Assembly: GCA_034927815.1 (NCBI GenBank)
Contig: JAYFPK010000037.1
Span: 1-64,000 of the forward strand
Length of the DNA: 64,000 nucleotides
Source: Limiplasma sp034927815
Lineage (GTDB): Bacteria > Bacillota > Clostridia > Christensenellales > Aristaeellaceae
Direction: 5' to 3'
The first letter of the stretch is position 1; each line of letters starts with the position of its first letter. The notes beneath the pieces were generated by a model that made no database searches, was not told where the DNA came from, and saw only the letters and a list, made by a program, of their open reading frames with translations. Shown here piece after piece: positions 1-8,396 of the stretch. Position numbers and translations under genes: made by a program.

Positions 1-49
1 CGGGCGTCAGGGTGCTCATGGCTGGCTAATATGCGCATGGGAATGGGGT

Positions 50-89
50 GGCTGCCACGCCGCATAACGGCGCGGCAGCCTCTTTTCTT
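50..89 (+). terminator. Rho-independent terminator of an upstream gene
   Basis: Arms 50-62 and 68-80 pair over 12 of 13 positions around a five-base loop (63-67) and are followed by a T-rich run (81-89). A plus-strand reading frame that enters from the left edge stops at 27-29, so this hairpin probably ends that gene. It isolates the following two-component operon. Confidence 0.75.
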
Positions 90-117
90 GAAACCGGGGT
101 TGGGGCTATGCTATACT
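88..117 (+). promoter_or_regulatory. Sigma-A-type promoter of the two-component operon
   Basis: A -35 TTGAAA (88-93) lies 18 bases before a -10 TATACT (112-117). The TG at 109-110 makes it an extended -10 element. It sits about 65 bases upstream of the response regulator start. Confidence 0.65.
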
Positions 118-183
118 AGACCTATGATCAGATCAACAGAGAAAACGTCCGGCAGGCCCAGAGCGGCCGGAGGAGGAACGGGC

Positions 184-1773
184 ATGCTTCGAGTCATCAT
201 CGCGGACGACGAGGAATGGATTTGTAAGCTCATTCAGGCCCTGGCGGATTGGAAGCGCCTGGGCATGGAGGTGGTGGGGGCCGCCAGCAACGGCCTTCAG
301 GCGCTGGAGATGATCCGGCGCTTTTCCCCGGACGTGCTCATTACCGATATCCGCATGCCGGGCTGCGGCGGGTTGGAGCTCATCAGCCGGGCCAAGGCCG
401 TGGCCCCGGCGCTGGAGGTCATCATCATCAGCGGCTACGCGCAGTTCGACTATGCCCAGACCGCCATTGGCTACGGGGTGGGGGAATACCTGCTCAAGCC
501 CATCAACCAGGAGGCGCTCAACAACACCCTGGAGAAGATGCGCTTCCGCTGCCTGGCCCGCAGGCGGGAGGAGAGCCAGCGGGAGAGCCTCCTTCTCAGC
601 GGCCGGGAGGAGGGGGAGCGGCTCAGGGCCCGCCTGATCCCGGATTTGCTGGATGGCCGCTACCGGGCCCAAAGCGACGCAGAGCTGGAGAAGAGCTACC
701 GTTTTCAGGGGCAAGGGGATACCCGCCAGGTGTTCCTTCTGAAAATGGACTATGATATCGATCAGTTTCAGGAGGCCTCCCTGGAGATCGTCCGCAACAA
801 GGCGGTGGACGTATTTCGTCCCTTGCTTTCGTCCCTGTGCGGGGATCTGATCCTGGGGGGCCGGGGCGCGGCGGTGTACGGCGTGCTGCGCTACCATGGG
901 GAGGCCAGGGAGCTGGTGAGGGGCAAGCTCCGGGAGGGGCTGAACCAGCTGGTGGCGGTGAACGGCCTCTTTGGCCCGGTGGTGTTCTCCATGGCTTTGG
1001 GGCAGCCGGTGGTCTCCGCCCGGGCCTTGCCGGAGTCCCTGGCGTCGGCGCTGGGGGCCGTGGCGGAGCGGCTCACCGAGGGAACGGGCCGGCTGCTGGA
1101 GGGAAGCGTTTCCCCGTCGGGGTTTCAGGATACCTACGCTCTGGCGAAATACGCCCAGGCCATCGATCATGCCATTGACGTGCTCAGCCAGGAGGAGGCG
1201 CAAAGCGCCGCCGCCCAGTTGGAGGAAGCCGCCTCGGCCGTGCCCAACATCCGGGGCGGGGAAGTGTCCAAGCTGCTGCGGGACGCGGGCATCCTGTTTG
1301 TGACCCGCCTGGGGGCGGACAACCGGGAGCAGGTGCTGGCCGATTTTGAGGAGCGCTGCGCCCAATGCTCCACGGTGCGGGAGCTGTTTTCCACCCTGAA
1401 GCGGCTGCAGCAAAGCCTGCTGGCCGCGGCCCTGGAAAAGCAGAAAAACCACGCGGGGCAGCCCATCCGCCTGGCAAAGCAATACATCCAAAAGCACTTT
1501 TCCCAGCCCTTGACCCTGGAGGAGGTCAGCGAGGCTATCGGCTTCAGCGTCAGCTATTTCAGCACGATCTTCAAGCGGGAAACCGGGGAGGGGTTCAGCA
1601 AATACCTGACCCGCATCCGCATTCAGGAGGCCCGCAGCCTGCTCAGGGAAACCCGCATGCCCGTGGGGGAGGTCTGCAGGCAGGTGGGGTATGCCGATAT
1701 CAAGCATTTTACCCATACCTTTAAGGCGGAAACCGGGCTGACCCCGGGGGAATTCCGCAAGCTGTACGGCTGA
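184..1773 (+). CDS. AraC-type response regulator (YesN-like)
   Basis: A 529-residue cytoplasmic transcription regulator. Residues 1-120 form a receiver domain with the acidic pair D8/D9, phospho-acceptor D55 (in LITDIRMPG) and K105 (in LLKP). Residues of about 420-529 are an AraC/XylS double helix-turn-helix DNA-binding domain; the middle part is a variable linker typical of YesN proteins. The frame is open further upstream, but the ATG at 184 is preceded by GGAGGAGGAAC and begins exactly at the receiver-domain consensus. It is the first gene of a three-gene operon with the kinase (1787) and the ATPase-like protein (2833). Family members usually activate a nearby sugar ABC transporter; the convergent DUF3798 importer is the obvious target, but that is inference. 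Confidence 0.93.
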   Translation: MLRVIIADDEEWICKLIQALADWKRLGMEVVGAASNGLQALEMIRRFSPDVLITDIRMPGCGGLELISRAKAVAPALEVIIISGYAQFDYAQTAIGYGVGEYLLKPINQEALNNTLEKMRFRCLARRREESQRESLLLSGREEGERLRARLIPDLLDGRYRAQSDAELEKSYRFQGQGDTRQVFLLKMDYDIDQFQEASLEIVRNKAVDVFRPLLSSLCGDLILGGRGAAVYGVLRYHGEARELVRGKLREGLNQLVAVNGLFGPVVFSMALGQPVVSARALPESLASALGAVAERLTEGTGRLLEGSVSPSGFQDTYALAKYAQAIDHAIDVLSQEEAQSAAAQLEEAASAVPNIRGGEVSKLLRDAGILFVTRLGADNREQVLADFEERCAQCSTVRELFSTLKRLQQSLLAAALEKQKNHAGQPIRLAKQYIQKHFSQPLTLEEVSEAIGFSVSYFSTIFKRETGEGFSKYLTRIRIQEARSLLRETRMPVGEVCRQVGYADIKHFTHTFKAETGLTPGEFRKLYG

Positions 1774-1786
1774 GAAGGAGCGGGGC

Positions 1787-2836
1787 ATGAACAAGCAAAG
1801 CCCGTTTCGGTTTTTGAGCAACCGGGTCAAGGCGCTGGGGCTGGGGCTTTTTGCCGTGGCGCTTTTTTTGCTGGGAGCGTATGGGGCGGCGTTTTCCCGG
1901 GGCGCGCCCCTTTGGCCCGCTTTGGCCGCGGCGGCTATGCTGGCGGCGCTGGGCGGGGTCTTTTACGGCTGGGTTTTGCGGCCTTACATCCGCCTGGAAA
2001 GGATGATCCGGCTCTTTTTGGAGGGCTATACCATTTCGGCCTTACAAGGCGCCGGGGACGTGGGCCTCTCCCCGGTGAGCGAGCGCCTGCTGGGGCGCAT
2101 GCACGACGAGCTCAACGCGCCCTACCTGCTCAAGCTCAGCAAGCGGCAGGCCCAGTACCGCACGCTCCAGAACCAGATCAACCCCCATTTTCTGTACAAC
2201 ACCCTGGAGAGCATCCGAAGCGAGGCCCTTTTGGGAGGGCTGGGCAGCGTGGCCGAGATGACGGAGGCGCTGGCGGTGTTTTTCCGCTATACCATCAGCA
2301 AGGTGGAAAACCTAGTGTCCGTGGAGGAGGAATTGCAAAACTGCGAGACCTACTTCCGCATCCAGCAATACCGCTTTGGCGCGCGGCTGGAGCTTCGGGT
2401 GGAATGCCCGGAGGAGGACCGGGAGGAGATTTACGGCTGCCGCTTGCCCAAGCTGACCTTGCAGCCCATTTTGGAGAACAGCATCATCCATGGGACCGAG
2501 TTCAAGATCGGCGTGGGCCATCTGCTGATCCACCTGGAGAGCACCCGCCAGCGGCTTTTGATCCGCGTTTCCGACGACGGCCTGGGTATGGACGAGGCCA
2601 CCCTGGCCCGGCTCAACGAGCGGCTGGGCAAGAGCGGGCAGGCCTTTCAGGATGAGAAGGACGGCAGCAAGGGCGGGCTGGCGCTGATGAACGTGAACAA
2701 CCGCATCCACCTGCTCTTTGGGGAGGAATACGGCTTGCACGTATACTCCATGGAGGGGATGGGCACGGATGTGGAGATCACCTTGCCCCTCATCGCCAGC
2801 GACCGGGAACTCGCCAACCGGGAGGTGCTGCAATGA
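1787..2836 (+). CDS. LytS/YesM-type sensor histidine kinase lacking an extracellular sensor
   Basis: A 349-residue membrane kinase, partner of the upstream regulator (13-base gap). Two hydrophobic helices (about 16-37 and 43-63) are joined by only a few residues, so there is essentially no extracytoplasmic sensing domain; typical YesM proteins are near 580 residues with a large Cache-like domain. The His_kinase domain carries the phospho-acceptor motif NPHFLYN (H134), followed by a GHKL ATPase with N-box LQPILENS (N231), G1 box SDDGLGMD (263-270) and a GGLALMN segment near 295. All catalytic motifs look intact, so the kinase should be active. What it senses must come from the membrane, from its short linker or from a partner protein. 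Its stop overlaps the next start (ATGA). Confidence 0.9.
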   Translation: MNKQSPFRFLSNRVKALGLGLFAVALFLLGAYGAAFSRGAPLWPALAAAAMLAALGGVFYGWVLRPYIRLERMIRLFLEGYTISALQGAGDVGLSPVSERLLGRMHDELNAPYLLKLSKRQAQYRTLQNQINPHFLYNTLESIRSEALLGGLGSVAEMTEALAVFFRYTISKVENLVSVEEELQNCETYFRIQQYRFGARLELRVECPEEDREEIYGCRLPKLTLQPILENSIIHGTEFKIGVGHLLIHLESTRQRLLIRVSDDGLGMDEATLARLNERLGKSGQAFQDEKDGSKGGLALMNVNNRIHLLFGEEYGLHVYSMEGMGTDVEITLPLIASDRELANREVLQ

Positions 2837-4320
2837 AGGAGGAGGTGTTGCGGCTGGACCGGGTCACGGCCCTGGAACAGGGCGTGACGGAGCTGAACCA
2901 TTTCAATCTGAACGTCTTTGCCGGGGAGATCATGGGGCTGATCCCGGTGAACGGCATCGGCCTGGAGACGCTCCTGCGGCTGCTCAGGCAGAACCTGCCC
3001 CTTCACTACGGGTATGTGTATTACCGGGAGAAGCTGGTGAACCACTGGCTCCATGCGGACCACAGCTACAACCGCATCGCCGTCATCGAGAGCCGCAGCG
3101 GCCTGGCGGATGATTTGACCGTGGTGGACAACGTGTTTGTGCTTCGCAAGGGCTTCCGAAAATGGGTGGTGCAGCGGGGGCTGCTCAACCGCCTCCTGGA
3201 GCCCTTCCTTCGGGAGATCGACATGGATATTTCCGCGGATACCCGGGCCGCGGACCTGACCCACCTGGAGCGGTTCATGGTGGAAATCGTGAAGGCCGTG
3301 GTGGCGGGCTGCCGGCTCATCATCCTGAACGACGCGGGAACCATCGTCAGCGACGTGGAGCTTACGAAGCTCCATAGCGTTTTGAGGCATTACGCGGCGG
3401 AGGGGATTTCCTTTCTCTACATCAGCCGCCATTACGAGGAGGTCCGCGCCATCTGCGACCGGGCGGCCCTGATGATCCACGGCCAGATCAGCAAGATCGT
3501 ATCCACCAGGGATACCGCCCCGGATCAGATTCACTGTTTCAGCGTGGAAAGCTATGAGCGGCTAGTGCTCTCCCAGGGCCGCAGGCCCGGGCCCGACCCC
3601 GCCGCGCCCCCGGCCCTTGAGGTCCGAAACCTGTTCCTGGGCATGATCCAAGGGCTGAACCTCGCCGTGGGGGCGGGGGAATGCGTAGTGCTCCAGGATT
3701 TGGAGAACCACATGTTCGACGATCTGATCGCCGTCCTCACCGGGGGCGTCGCGGCGGAGCGGGGCGAGATCCGGGTGGGAGGAGCGCCCTATCCGGCCAA
3801 GGGAAGCCGGGACGTGGCGGTGGTTCAGCGGCTGGCCGCCAGGACCATGCTGTTTCCGGAGCTCAGCTATATGGACAACCTTTGCTTTACCATGGACCAG
3901 CGCCTGCCCCGGATCTGGGTCAGCGCCCAGGCCCGCTCCGGGGTACGGCGGGAGTACGAGCCCTGGCTGGGGAAGGCGGTATTTGACCAGCCGGTGGAGA
4001 CGCTGACGCTGATGCAGAAATACGACCTGATCTATGCCCGGGTGCTGCTCCAGCGGCCCAAGGTGGCCCTCTGCGTACAGCCCTTTATGCAAGCGGATGT
4101 GGAGCAGCGCATGCACATCTGGCAGCTCATTGAAAAGCTGCTGGAAAAGCGGATCGCGGTGGTGATTCTGGCGGTGAACCTGGCGGACACCCTGTCCCTG
4201 GCGGACCGGTTGGTGCGGATTCAAAACGGCAGGGTGCTGGCCAGCTATGACCGCAGGGAATTCGGCTCTTTGCCGGACGACACCCCCTGGCAATACCTGT
4301 GGAACAAGGAAGACGCCTGA
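2833..4320 (+). CDS. RbsA-like double ABC ATPase homologue with all catalytic motifs lost
   Basis: A 495-residue protein with the length and two-half layout of RbsA/MglA sugar ABC ATPases, but no working nucleotide site. In half one, the Walker A position reads NGIGLETL instead of NGAGKSTL (Lys to Leu, Ser to Glu, near residues 40-47), the Q-loop Gln is Glu (VIES, near 84-87), the signature reads LTHLE, Walker B reads LILNDAG instead of LVLDEPS (near 163-169), and the switch-His region is YISRH. In half two, the Walker A region is VLQDLENHMFDD (286-297) and the LSGGNQQ and DEPTRG motifs are LTLMQKY and CVQPFMQ. The frame is fully open and coupled to the kinase by an ATGA overlap, so it looks maintained, not decaying. 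It may be a regulatory or scaffold protein for the two-component system or for the facing DUF3798 permeases; that role is inference. Confidence 0.82.
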   Translation: MKEEVLRLDRVTALEQGVTELNHFNLNVFAGEIMGLIPVNGIGLETLLRLLRQNLPLHYGYVYYREKLVNHWLHADHSYNRIAVIESRSGLADDLTVVDNVFVLRKGFRKWVVQRGLLNRLLEPFLREIDMDISADTRAADLTHLERFMVEIVKAVVAGCRLIILNDAGTIVSDVELTKLHSVLRHYAAEGISFLYISRHYEEVRAICDRAALMIHGQISKIVSTRDTAPDQIHCFSVESYERLVLSQGRRPGPDPAAPPALEVRNLFLGMIQGLNLAVGAGECVVLQDLENHMFDDLIAVLTGGVAAERGEIRVGGAPYPAKGSRDVAVVQRLAARTMLFPELSYMDNLCFTMDQRLPRIWVSAQARSGVRREYEPWLGKAVFDQPVETLTLMQKYDLIYARVLLQRPKVALCVQPFMQADVEQRMHIWQLIEKLLEKRIAVVILAVNLADTLSLADRLVRIQNGRVLASYDRREFGSLPDDTPWQYLWNKEDA

Positions 4321-4343
4321 CGCCTCCCAAGGAAAGCGCGCAA

Positions 4344-4379
4344 AACGGCCCGGGCCTGTGGTTTCAGGCCCGGGCCGTT
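4344..4379. terminator. Bidirectional terminator between convergent operons
   Basis: Perfect 15-base arms (4344-4358 and 4365-4379) flank a six-base loop. The plus strand continues CGTTGCTTTC and the minus strand continues TTTTG, so the hairpin can end both the two-component operon and the DUF3798 transporter operon. Confidence 0.8.
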
Positions 4380-4412
4380 CGTTGCTTTCAGGGGGCTTTC
4401 GTGGAAGGGCGT

Positions 4413-5507
4413 TTAGTTCCGCTTCGCCCTCAGCTGCAGCCGGTCAAACTCCTTGTCCTTCTGCCGCTTCCAGGCATGGAGGATCAGCGCGATGGCCACC
4501 ACGCCGTAGGAGACGAACATGCGCAGGTACTCGCCCAGGGCCGCCTGGCCCGTGAGGTTTGCCCCGGCCTTGGGCAGGACCACAAACATCAGGTGGAACA
4601 GCGCCGTGCCAAAGAGCGCGTTGGGGATGGTGGCCTTCGTCACGGAAGCGCCGCCTACCAGAAGGGACGCCGCCGCGAACAGGGCGCATTGGTCCGCTCC
4701 GTTGTACGTGTTCATGGTGCCGATGCTCTGCAAATAGATGATCTGCCCATAGCAGGCCAGCACCGTGGAGATGATGATGGACTGGATGCGGGTGCGCTCC
4801 ACGTTGATGCCGGAGGATTCGGAAACGCCCATCTCCTGGCCCACCGCCCGCATGTCCTGGCCCATCTTGGTATTGCGGAACCAAGTGGTGAAGATGCACA
4901 GCAGCAGAATCAGGCCGAAGGTGCCAAAGGGAATTTTGATGACCCCGATGCGGGTGTACAGCATGTTGTCAAACGCGTGGGTGAGGGTCGCCAAATCCAG
5001 CGCGTTTTGCACGCCGTAGCCCTGGGAGAGCATGATGGAGTCATTGTCAATGGGGATGAGGGTGCCGAAGAGGTAGAGCATTACCACCTGGTAAAGGCCT
5101 GTGATAAAGAAGCCCACCAGCATGGAGGTAATCATCTCCCGGCCCTTGGCCCGGTTGAGCACCACGCCGCAGAAGTATCCCAACCCAATGGAAATGGGCG
5201 TTCCTACCAAGGCCGCCAGCAGCAAGCCGGGGACCCCTTGCACGCCCCAGGCCAGCACAAACACGATGCCGATCTGCGCGGACAGCGCGCCCAAAACCAT
5301 GCCGAAGTTGATGCCCATGCCCGCCATGATCGGCAGCAGCAGCGACAGCACCAGGAAGGAATTGCGGGAGAGGCGCTCCACCACCTCCCGGATGATGTTG
5401 TTGGCGCTCAGGCGGGAGATGGGAATGGCAATGACGCTGATGGCGATAAAAAGCAGAGGAACCGCGCTGCTGGTGATGAATTTTTTGAACTTCGTGTTGT
5501 CAAGCAT
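4413..5507 (-). CDS. ABC transporter permease (BPD_transp_2, second of pair)
   Basis: A 364-residue polytopic inner-membrane permease of the branched-chain amino acid/ribose type (PF02653). It has many hydrophobic helices and the family GGASVTKATIPNA segment near residue 295 that recurs in its partner. It is the last gene of the DUF3798 importer operon, four bases behind the partner permease, with a GAGGT ribosome binding site before the ATG at 5507. Together with the 5512-6573 permease it should form a heterodimeric channel energised by the 6570-8201 ATPase. The substrate cannot be named from sequence. Confidence 0.88.
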   Translation of the reverse strand: MLDNTKFKKFITSSAVPLLFIAISVIAIPISRLSANNIIREVVERLSRNSFLVLSLLLPIMAGMGINFGMVLGALSAQIGIVFVLAWGVQGVPGLLLAALVGTPISIGLGYFCGVVLNRAKGREMITSMLVGFFITGLYQVVMLYLFGTLIPIDNDSIMLSQGYGVQNALDLATLTHAFDNMLYTRIGVIKIPFGTFGLILLLCIFTTWFRNTKMGQDMRAVGQEMGVSESSGINVERTRIQSIIISTVLACYGQIIYLQSIGTMNTYNGADQCALFAAASLLVGGASVTKATIPNALFGTALFHLMFVVLPKAGANLTGQAALGEYLRMFVSYGVVAIALILHAWKRQKDKEFDRLQLRAKRN

Positions 5508-5511
5508 GTTG

Positions 5512-6573
5512 CTACCTCGCTTTCCTGGCCAAGCCGCGCACCGTCGTACCGCGGGTCAGCGCGATCACGACCAGGCTGTAGGTGATGACCGGGCGGAGCA
5601 CCTCGGAAATATCCACCTGAATGGCGCCGTTGATGACCGTGGGGGTCATGGTCAGGATGCCTTGGAACAGGATGGTGCCGATGATGACGTTGGGGATGGA
5701 AGCCTTGTTAACGGAAGCCCCGCCCAGCAAAATCGCGGCGATGGAGGGGAAGGTGAAGAAGCTGGCCGAGTTGTAGAGCTGGATAAAGCCGAAGCTCTGC
5801 TGGTAGACCACGATGCCCACCGCCGCGAACAGGGTGGAAAGCATGACGGAAATCAGGCGCATCTTGTTGATGTTGATCCCCGCGGCCCGGGCATACTCGG
5901 GGTTGGAGCCCACGGCGGTGATGGCGGTGCCGGTTTTGGTTTTGAAGAACAGCCAAAGGATCAGGCACATCAGGGCGAACACCAGCAGCATCCCCGTGGG
6001 GATCACTAGCTTGTCGCCGATTTGAATTTTGAGGAAGTTGTTGAATACATGAATCCAATATTCCTCCACGCTGATGGTGACCCGCAGCCCCTCGCCCTTG
6101 AAGCCCATGACGCTGGAGGGGTTGCGGAAGGGAAGGAGCATCCACAGGATGTTCATGAAGAACACAAAGGATAGCCCCACGTAGGTGGCGATGATCATCT
6201 CGTCGCCCTTCACCTTGTTAAGGAGCATGCCGTAGAGCATGCCCAGGATCGCGCCGGAGAAGGCGGCGATCAAAATCGCCACCAGAACGCCCGCAAGCCC
6301 CGTCAGGCGCAATTCAAGGCTCATCACAGCGCCAAAAAGCCCCGCCACAATGCCCACAGGCACGCCGAAGTTGAGGCCGCAGCCGGATTGGATCATGGGC
6401 ACCATGGACAGCACCAAAATGCCGTTCATGCCGAAGCGCACCAGCACGTCCGTAAGGGAACCCGCGGGGGAGATGCCAAAAAAGGAGCCCACCACAAACA
6501 GCCCAACCAGGAAAAGGAAGACGATCGTGCGGCCCCAGCCGAAGTTTTTCAGGGCGGTGGACAATGTGTTCAT
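5512..6573 (-). CDS. ABC transporter permease (BPD_transp_2, first of pair)
   Basis: A 353-residue multi-spanning permease of the same family as its neighbour, with a conserved LLGGASVNKASIPN segment near residue 290. Its ATG overlaps the stop of the ATPase gene (ATGA), with AAGGAGG eight bases upstream, so the two are translationally coupled. It forms the membrane channel of the DUF3798-dependent importer. Having two non-identical permeases, instead of one permease acting as a homodimer, is a feature shared with nucleoside (BmpA-type) and DUF3798 systems. Confidence 0.88.
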   Translation of the reverse strand: MNTLSTALKNFGWGRTIVFLFLVGLFVVGSFFGISPAGSLTDVLVRFGMNGILVLSMVPMIQSGCGLNFGVPVGIVAGLFGAVMSLELRLTGLAGVLVAILIAAFSGAILGMLYGMLLNKVKGDEMIIATYVGLSFVFFMNILWMLLPFRNPSSVMGFKGEGLRVTISVEEYWIHVFNNFLKIQIGDKLVIPTGMLLVFALMCLILWLFFKTKTGTAITAVGSNPEYARAAGININKMRLISVMLSTLFAAVGIVVYQQSFGFIQLYNSASFFTFPSIAAILLGGASVNKASIPNVIIGTILFQGILTMTPTVINGAIQVDISEVLRPVITYSLVVIALTRGTTVRGLARKAR

Positions 6574-8201
6574 AGGGTTTCGCCTCCTTGCGGAGCTTGA
6601 TGGGAGGCCGCGGCTTCCTTCTCGCCGCTCATGAGCAGGCCGAAGTCCACTGCCCTGGCGCTGGCGGGGAGAATATCCGCTACCCGGCCCTCGAAAATGA
6701 TGGCGACGCGGCTGCAGATGGAGCGCAATTCCTCCAGCTCGGAGGAGATGATCACCACGGTGGTGTTGTGCTTTTCGCTGAACTCCTTCAGGGCGTCCAG
6801 CACCAGCATCTTCGCGCCGATGTCGATGCCCCGGGTGGGCTCGGATACGAACAGAAGCCGGGGCTCCGTGGCAAAGGCTTTCGCCAGGCAGACCTTTTGC
6901 TGGTTCCCGCCGGAAAGCTGCTTGGCGGGCTGCTTGGAGCTGGTGCAGCGGATTTCCAACTGCTTGATGTACTGCTCGGCGCAGCGCTGCATGGACTGCT
7001 CGTCCCGAATCTTCACCAGCCCGCCCAGGAACTTTTTCAGGTGCTTGTTCTGGGTCTGCATGGCGTTGAAGGCGATGTTCCAGTCGATGGATTCATCCAG
7101 GAGCAGGCCCACGCCCCGCCGGTCCTCGGACACGAAGGCCAGCCCGCTTTGAAGGGGGCCTTGGGCCGTGTCAAAGGCGATGGGCTTGCCTTCAAAGAGA
7201 ACCTCGCCCCCGGCGGGCATGAGGCCCATGATGCCGTTGGGAATCCCCAGCTTGCCCTGGCCCGCCAGGCCGCCGATGCCGAAGATTTCCCCCCGGCGCA
7301 CGGTAAAGCTCACATCCCGGACGTATTCGCCGGGCATATCCACCCAAAGGTTCTTCACCTCCAGCACCACCTCCTGGGAAAGGGAGGCGGACTGGCTGGC
7401 GGCGCTTGTGCCCACGTCCATGCTGCGGCCTACCATGAGCTCCGCGATGTCCTGGATGCTCACGTCCTTGGCGCTGCGGTGGGCCACCATTTCCCCATCC
7501 CGCAGGATCACCAGCTTATCGCATACGTCGATGATCTCCTGGAGCCTGTGGGAGATGAAGATGATGCCGATCCCCTGGGCGGAGAGCTTTCTAAGGGACG
7601 CCAGAAAAATATCGGCCTCCGATTCCGTGAGCACAGCCGTGGGCTCGTCAAACACCAGGAGCTTGACGTTCTCCCGGCTGATCTCCCGGGCGATCTCCAC
7701 GAACTGCTTGTGGCCCACAGGCAGCTCGGAAACCGGGGTTTGGGCGTCCAGGGAAACGCCCAGTGTATCAATCGCGCCTTGCGCCTTTTGCTTCATGGCG
7801 GCGCGGTTTAGCGTCTCCAGCCTTTTGCCGAAGATCGCGGAAATGACGCTTTTATTTGTGATCTCCGTATTGAGCATGATGTTTTCCGTGGAGGTGAAGC
7901 CCGGGATCAAAGAAAACTCCTGGTGCACCATGCCGATGCCCGCCTTGAGGGCGTCAAAGGGGCTCTTGAAGGAAAGCTTTTGGCCCTCCAGCATCACGCT
8001 GCCCTCATACCCGCCGGTCTGCACGATCTCGGTCATGCCAAACAGAATTTTCATCATGGTGGACTTGCCCGCGCCGTTTTCGCCCACCAGCCCCACGATT
8101 TCGCCGTGGCCCATGGTAAAGCTCACGTTTTTGAGCACCTGGTTGCCGTCAAATTGCTTTCCCACGCCCTCAAAGGAAAGCAACGGCTGTTCATTATGCA
8201 T
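6570..8201 (-). CDS. Sugar/nucleoside-type ABC transporter ATP-binding protein (double domain)
   Basis: A 543-residue cytoplasmic ATPase with two ABC domains, energising the adjacent permeases. Domain one has Walker A GENGAGKST (near 39-47) and Walker B LLVFDEPTA. Domain two has the reduced Walker A GGLAGQGKLGI, a full LSGGNQQK signature and a LFVSEPTRGIDIG Walker B in which Asp is Ser. Asymmetric sites are usual in this family. A GTG nine codons upstream also keeps the frame open, but the ATG at 8201 has AGAGGTG at the right distance. A terminator-like hairpin separates it from the binding-protein gene upstream, so it is probably transcribed by read-through. Confidence 0.9.
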   Translation of the reverse strand: MHNEQPLLSFEGVGKQFDGNQVLKNVSFTMGHGEIVGLVGENGAGKSTMMKILFGMTEIVQTGGYEGSVMLEGQKLSFKSPFDALKAGIGMVHQEFSLIPGFTSTENIMLNTEITNKSVISAIFGKRLETLNRAAMKQKAQGAIDTLGVSLDAQTPVSELPVGHKQFVEIAREISRENVKLLVFDEPTAVLTESEADIFLASLRKLSAQGIGIIFISHRLQEIIDVCDKLVILRDGEMVAHRSAKDVSIQDIAELMVGRSMDVGTSAASQSASLSQEVVLEVKNLWVDMPGEYVRDVSFTVRRGEIFGIGGLAGQGKLGIPNGIMGLMPAGGEVLFEGKPIAFDTAQGPLQSGLAFVSEDRRGVGLLLDESIDWNIAFNAMQTQNKHLKKFLGGLVKIRDEQSMQRCAEQYIKQLEIRCTSSKQPAKQLSGGNQQKVCLAKAFATEPRLLFVSEPTRGIDIGAKMLVLDALKEFSEKHNTTVVIISSELEELRSICSRVAIIFEGRVADILPASARAVDFGLLMSGEKEAAASHQAPQGGETL

Positions 8202-8341
8202 TGAAAACACCTCTTTGTGCGCATTGTGCCCGGCCCGCCCGGGCTGAGCGCAGCCCCGCCTTTGCGCAAAGGTAGGGAGCGTTGACCGTTTTCAGGACAC
8301 TTCATCCATGGATTTCAACCGAACGCGGCGGATTGCGGTGA

Positions 8342-8378
8342 GAAAAGCGCAGGGGCAAACGCTTCCGTTCGCCCCTGC
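8342..8378 (-). terminator. Intra-operon terminator/attenuator after the DUF3798 gene
   Basis: On the minus strand, 13-base arms (8366-8378 and 8349-8361, one mismatch) enclose a GAAG loop and are followed by GCTTTTCT. It lies between the binding-protein stop and the ATPase start and should leave the binding protein expressed above the transporter subunits. Confidence 0.7.
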
Positions 8379-8396
8379 CCATGCAATGACCAAAGA

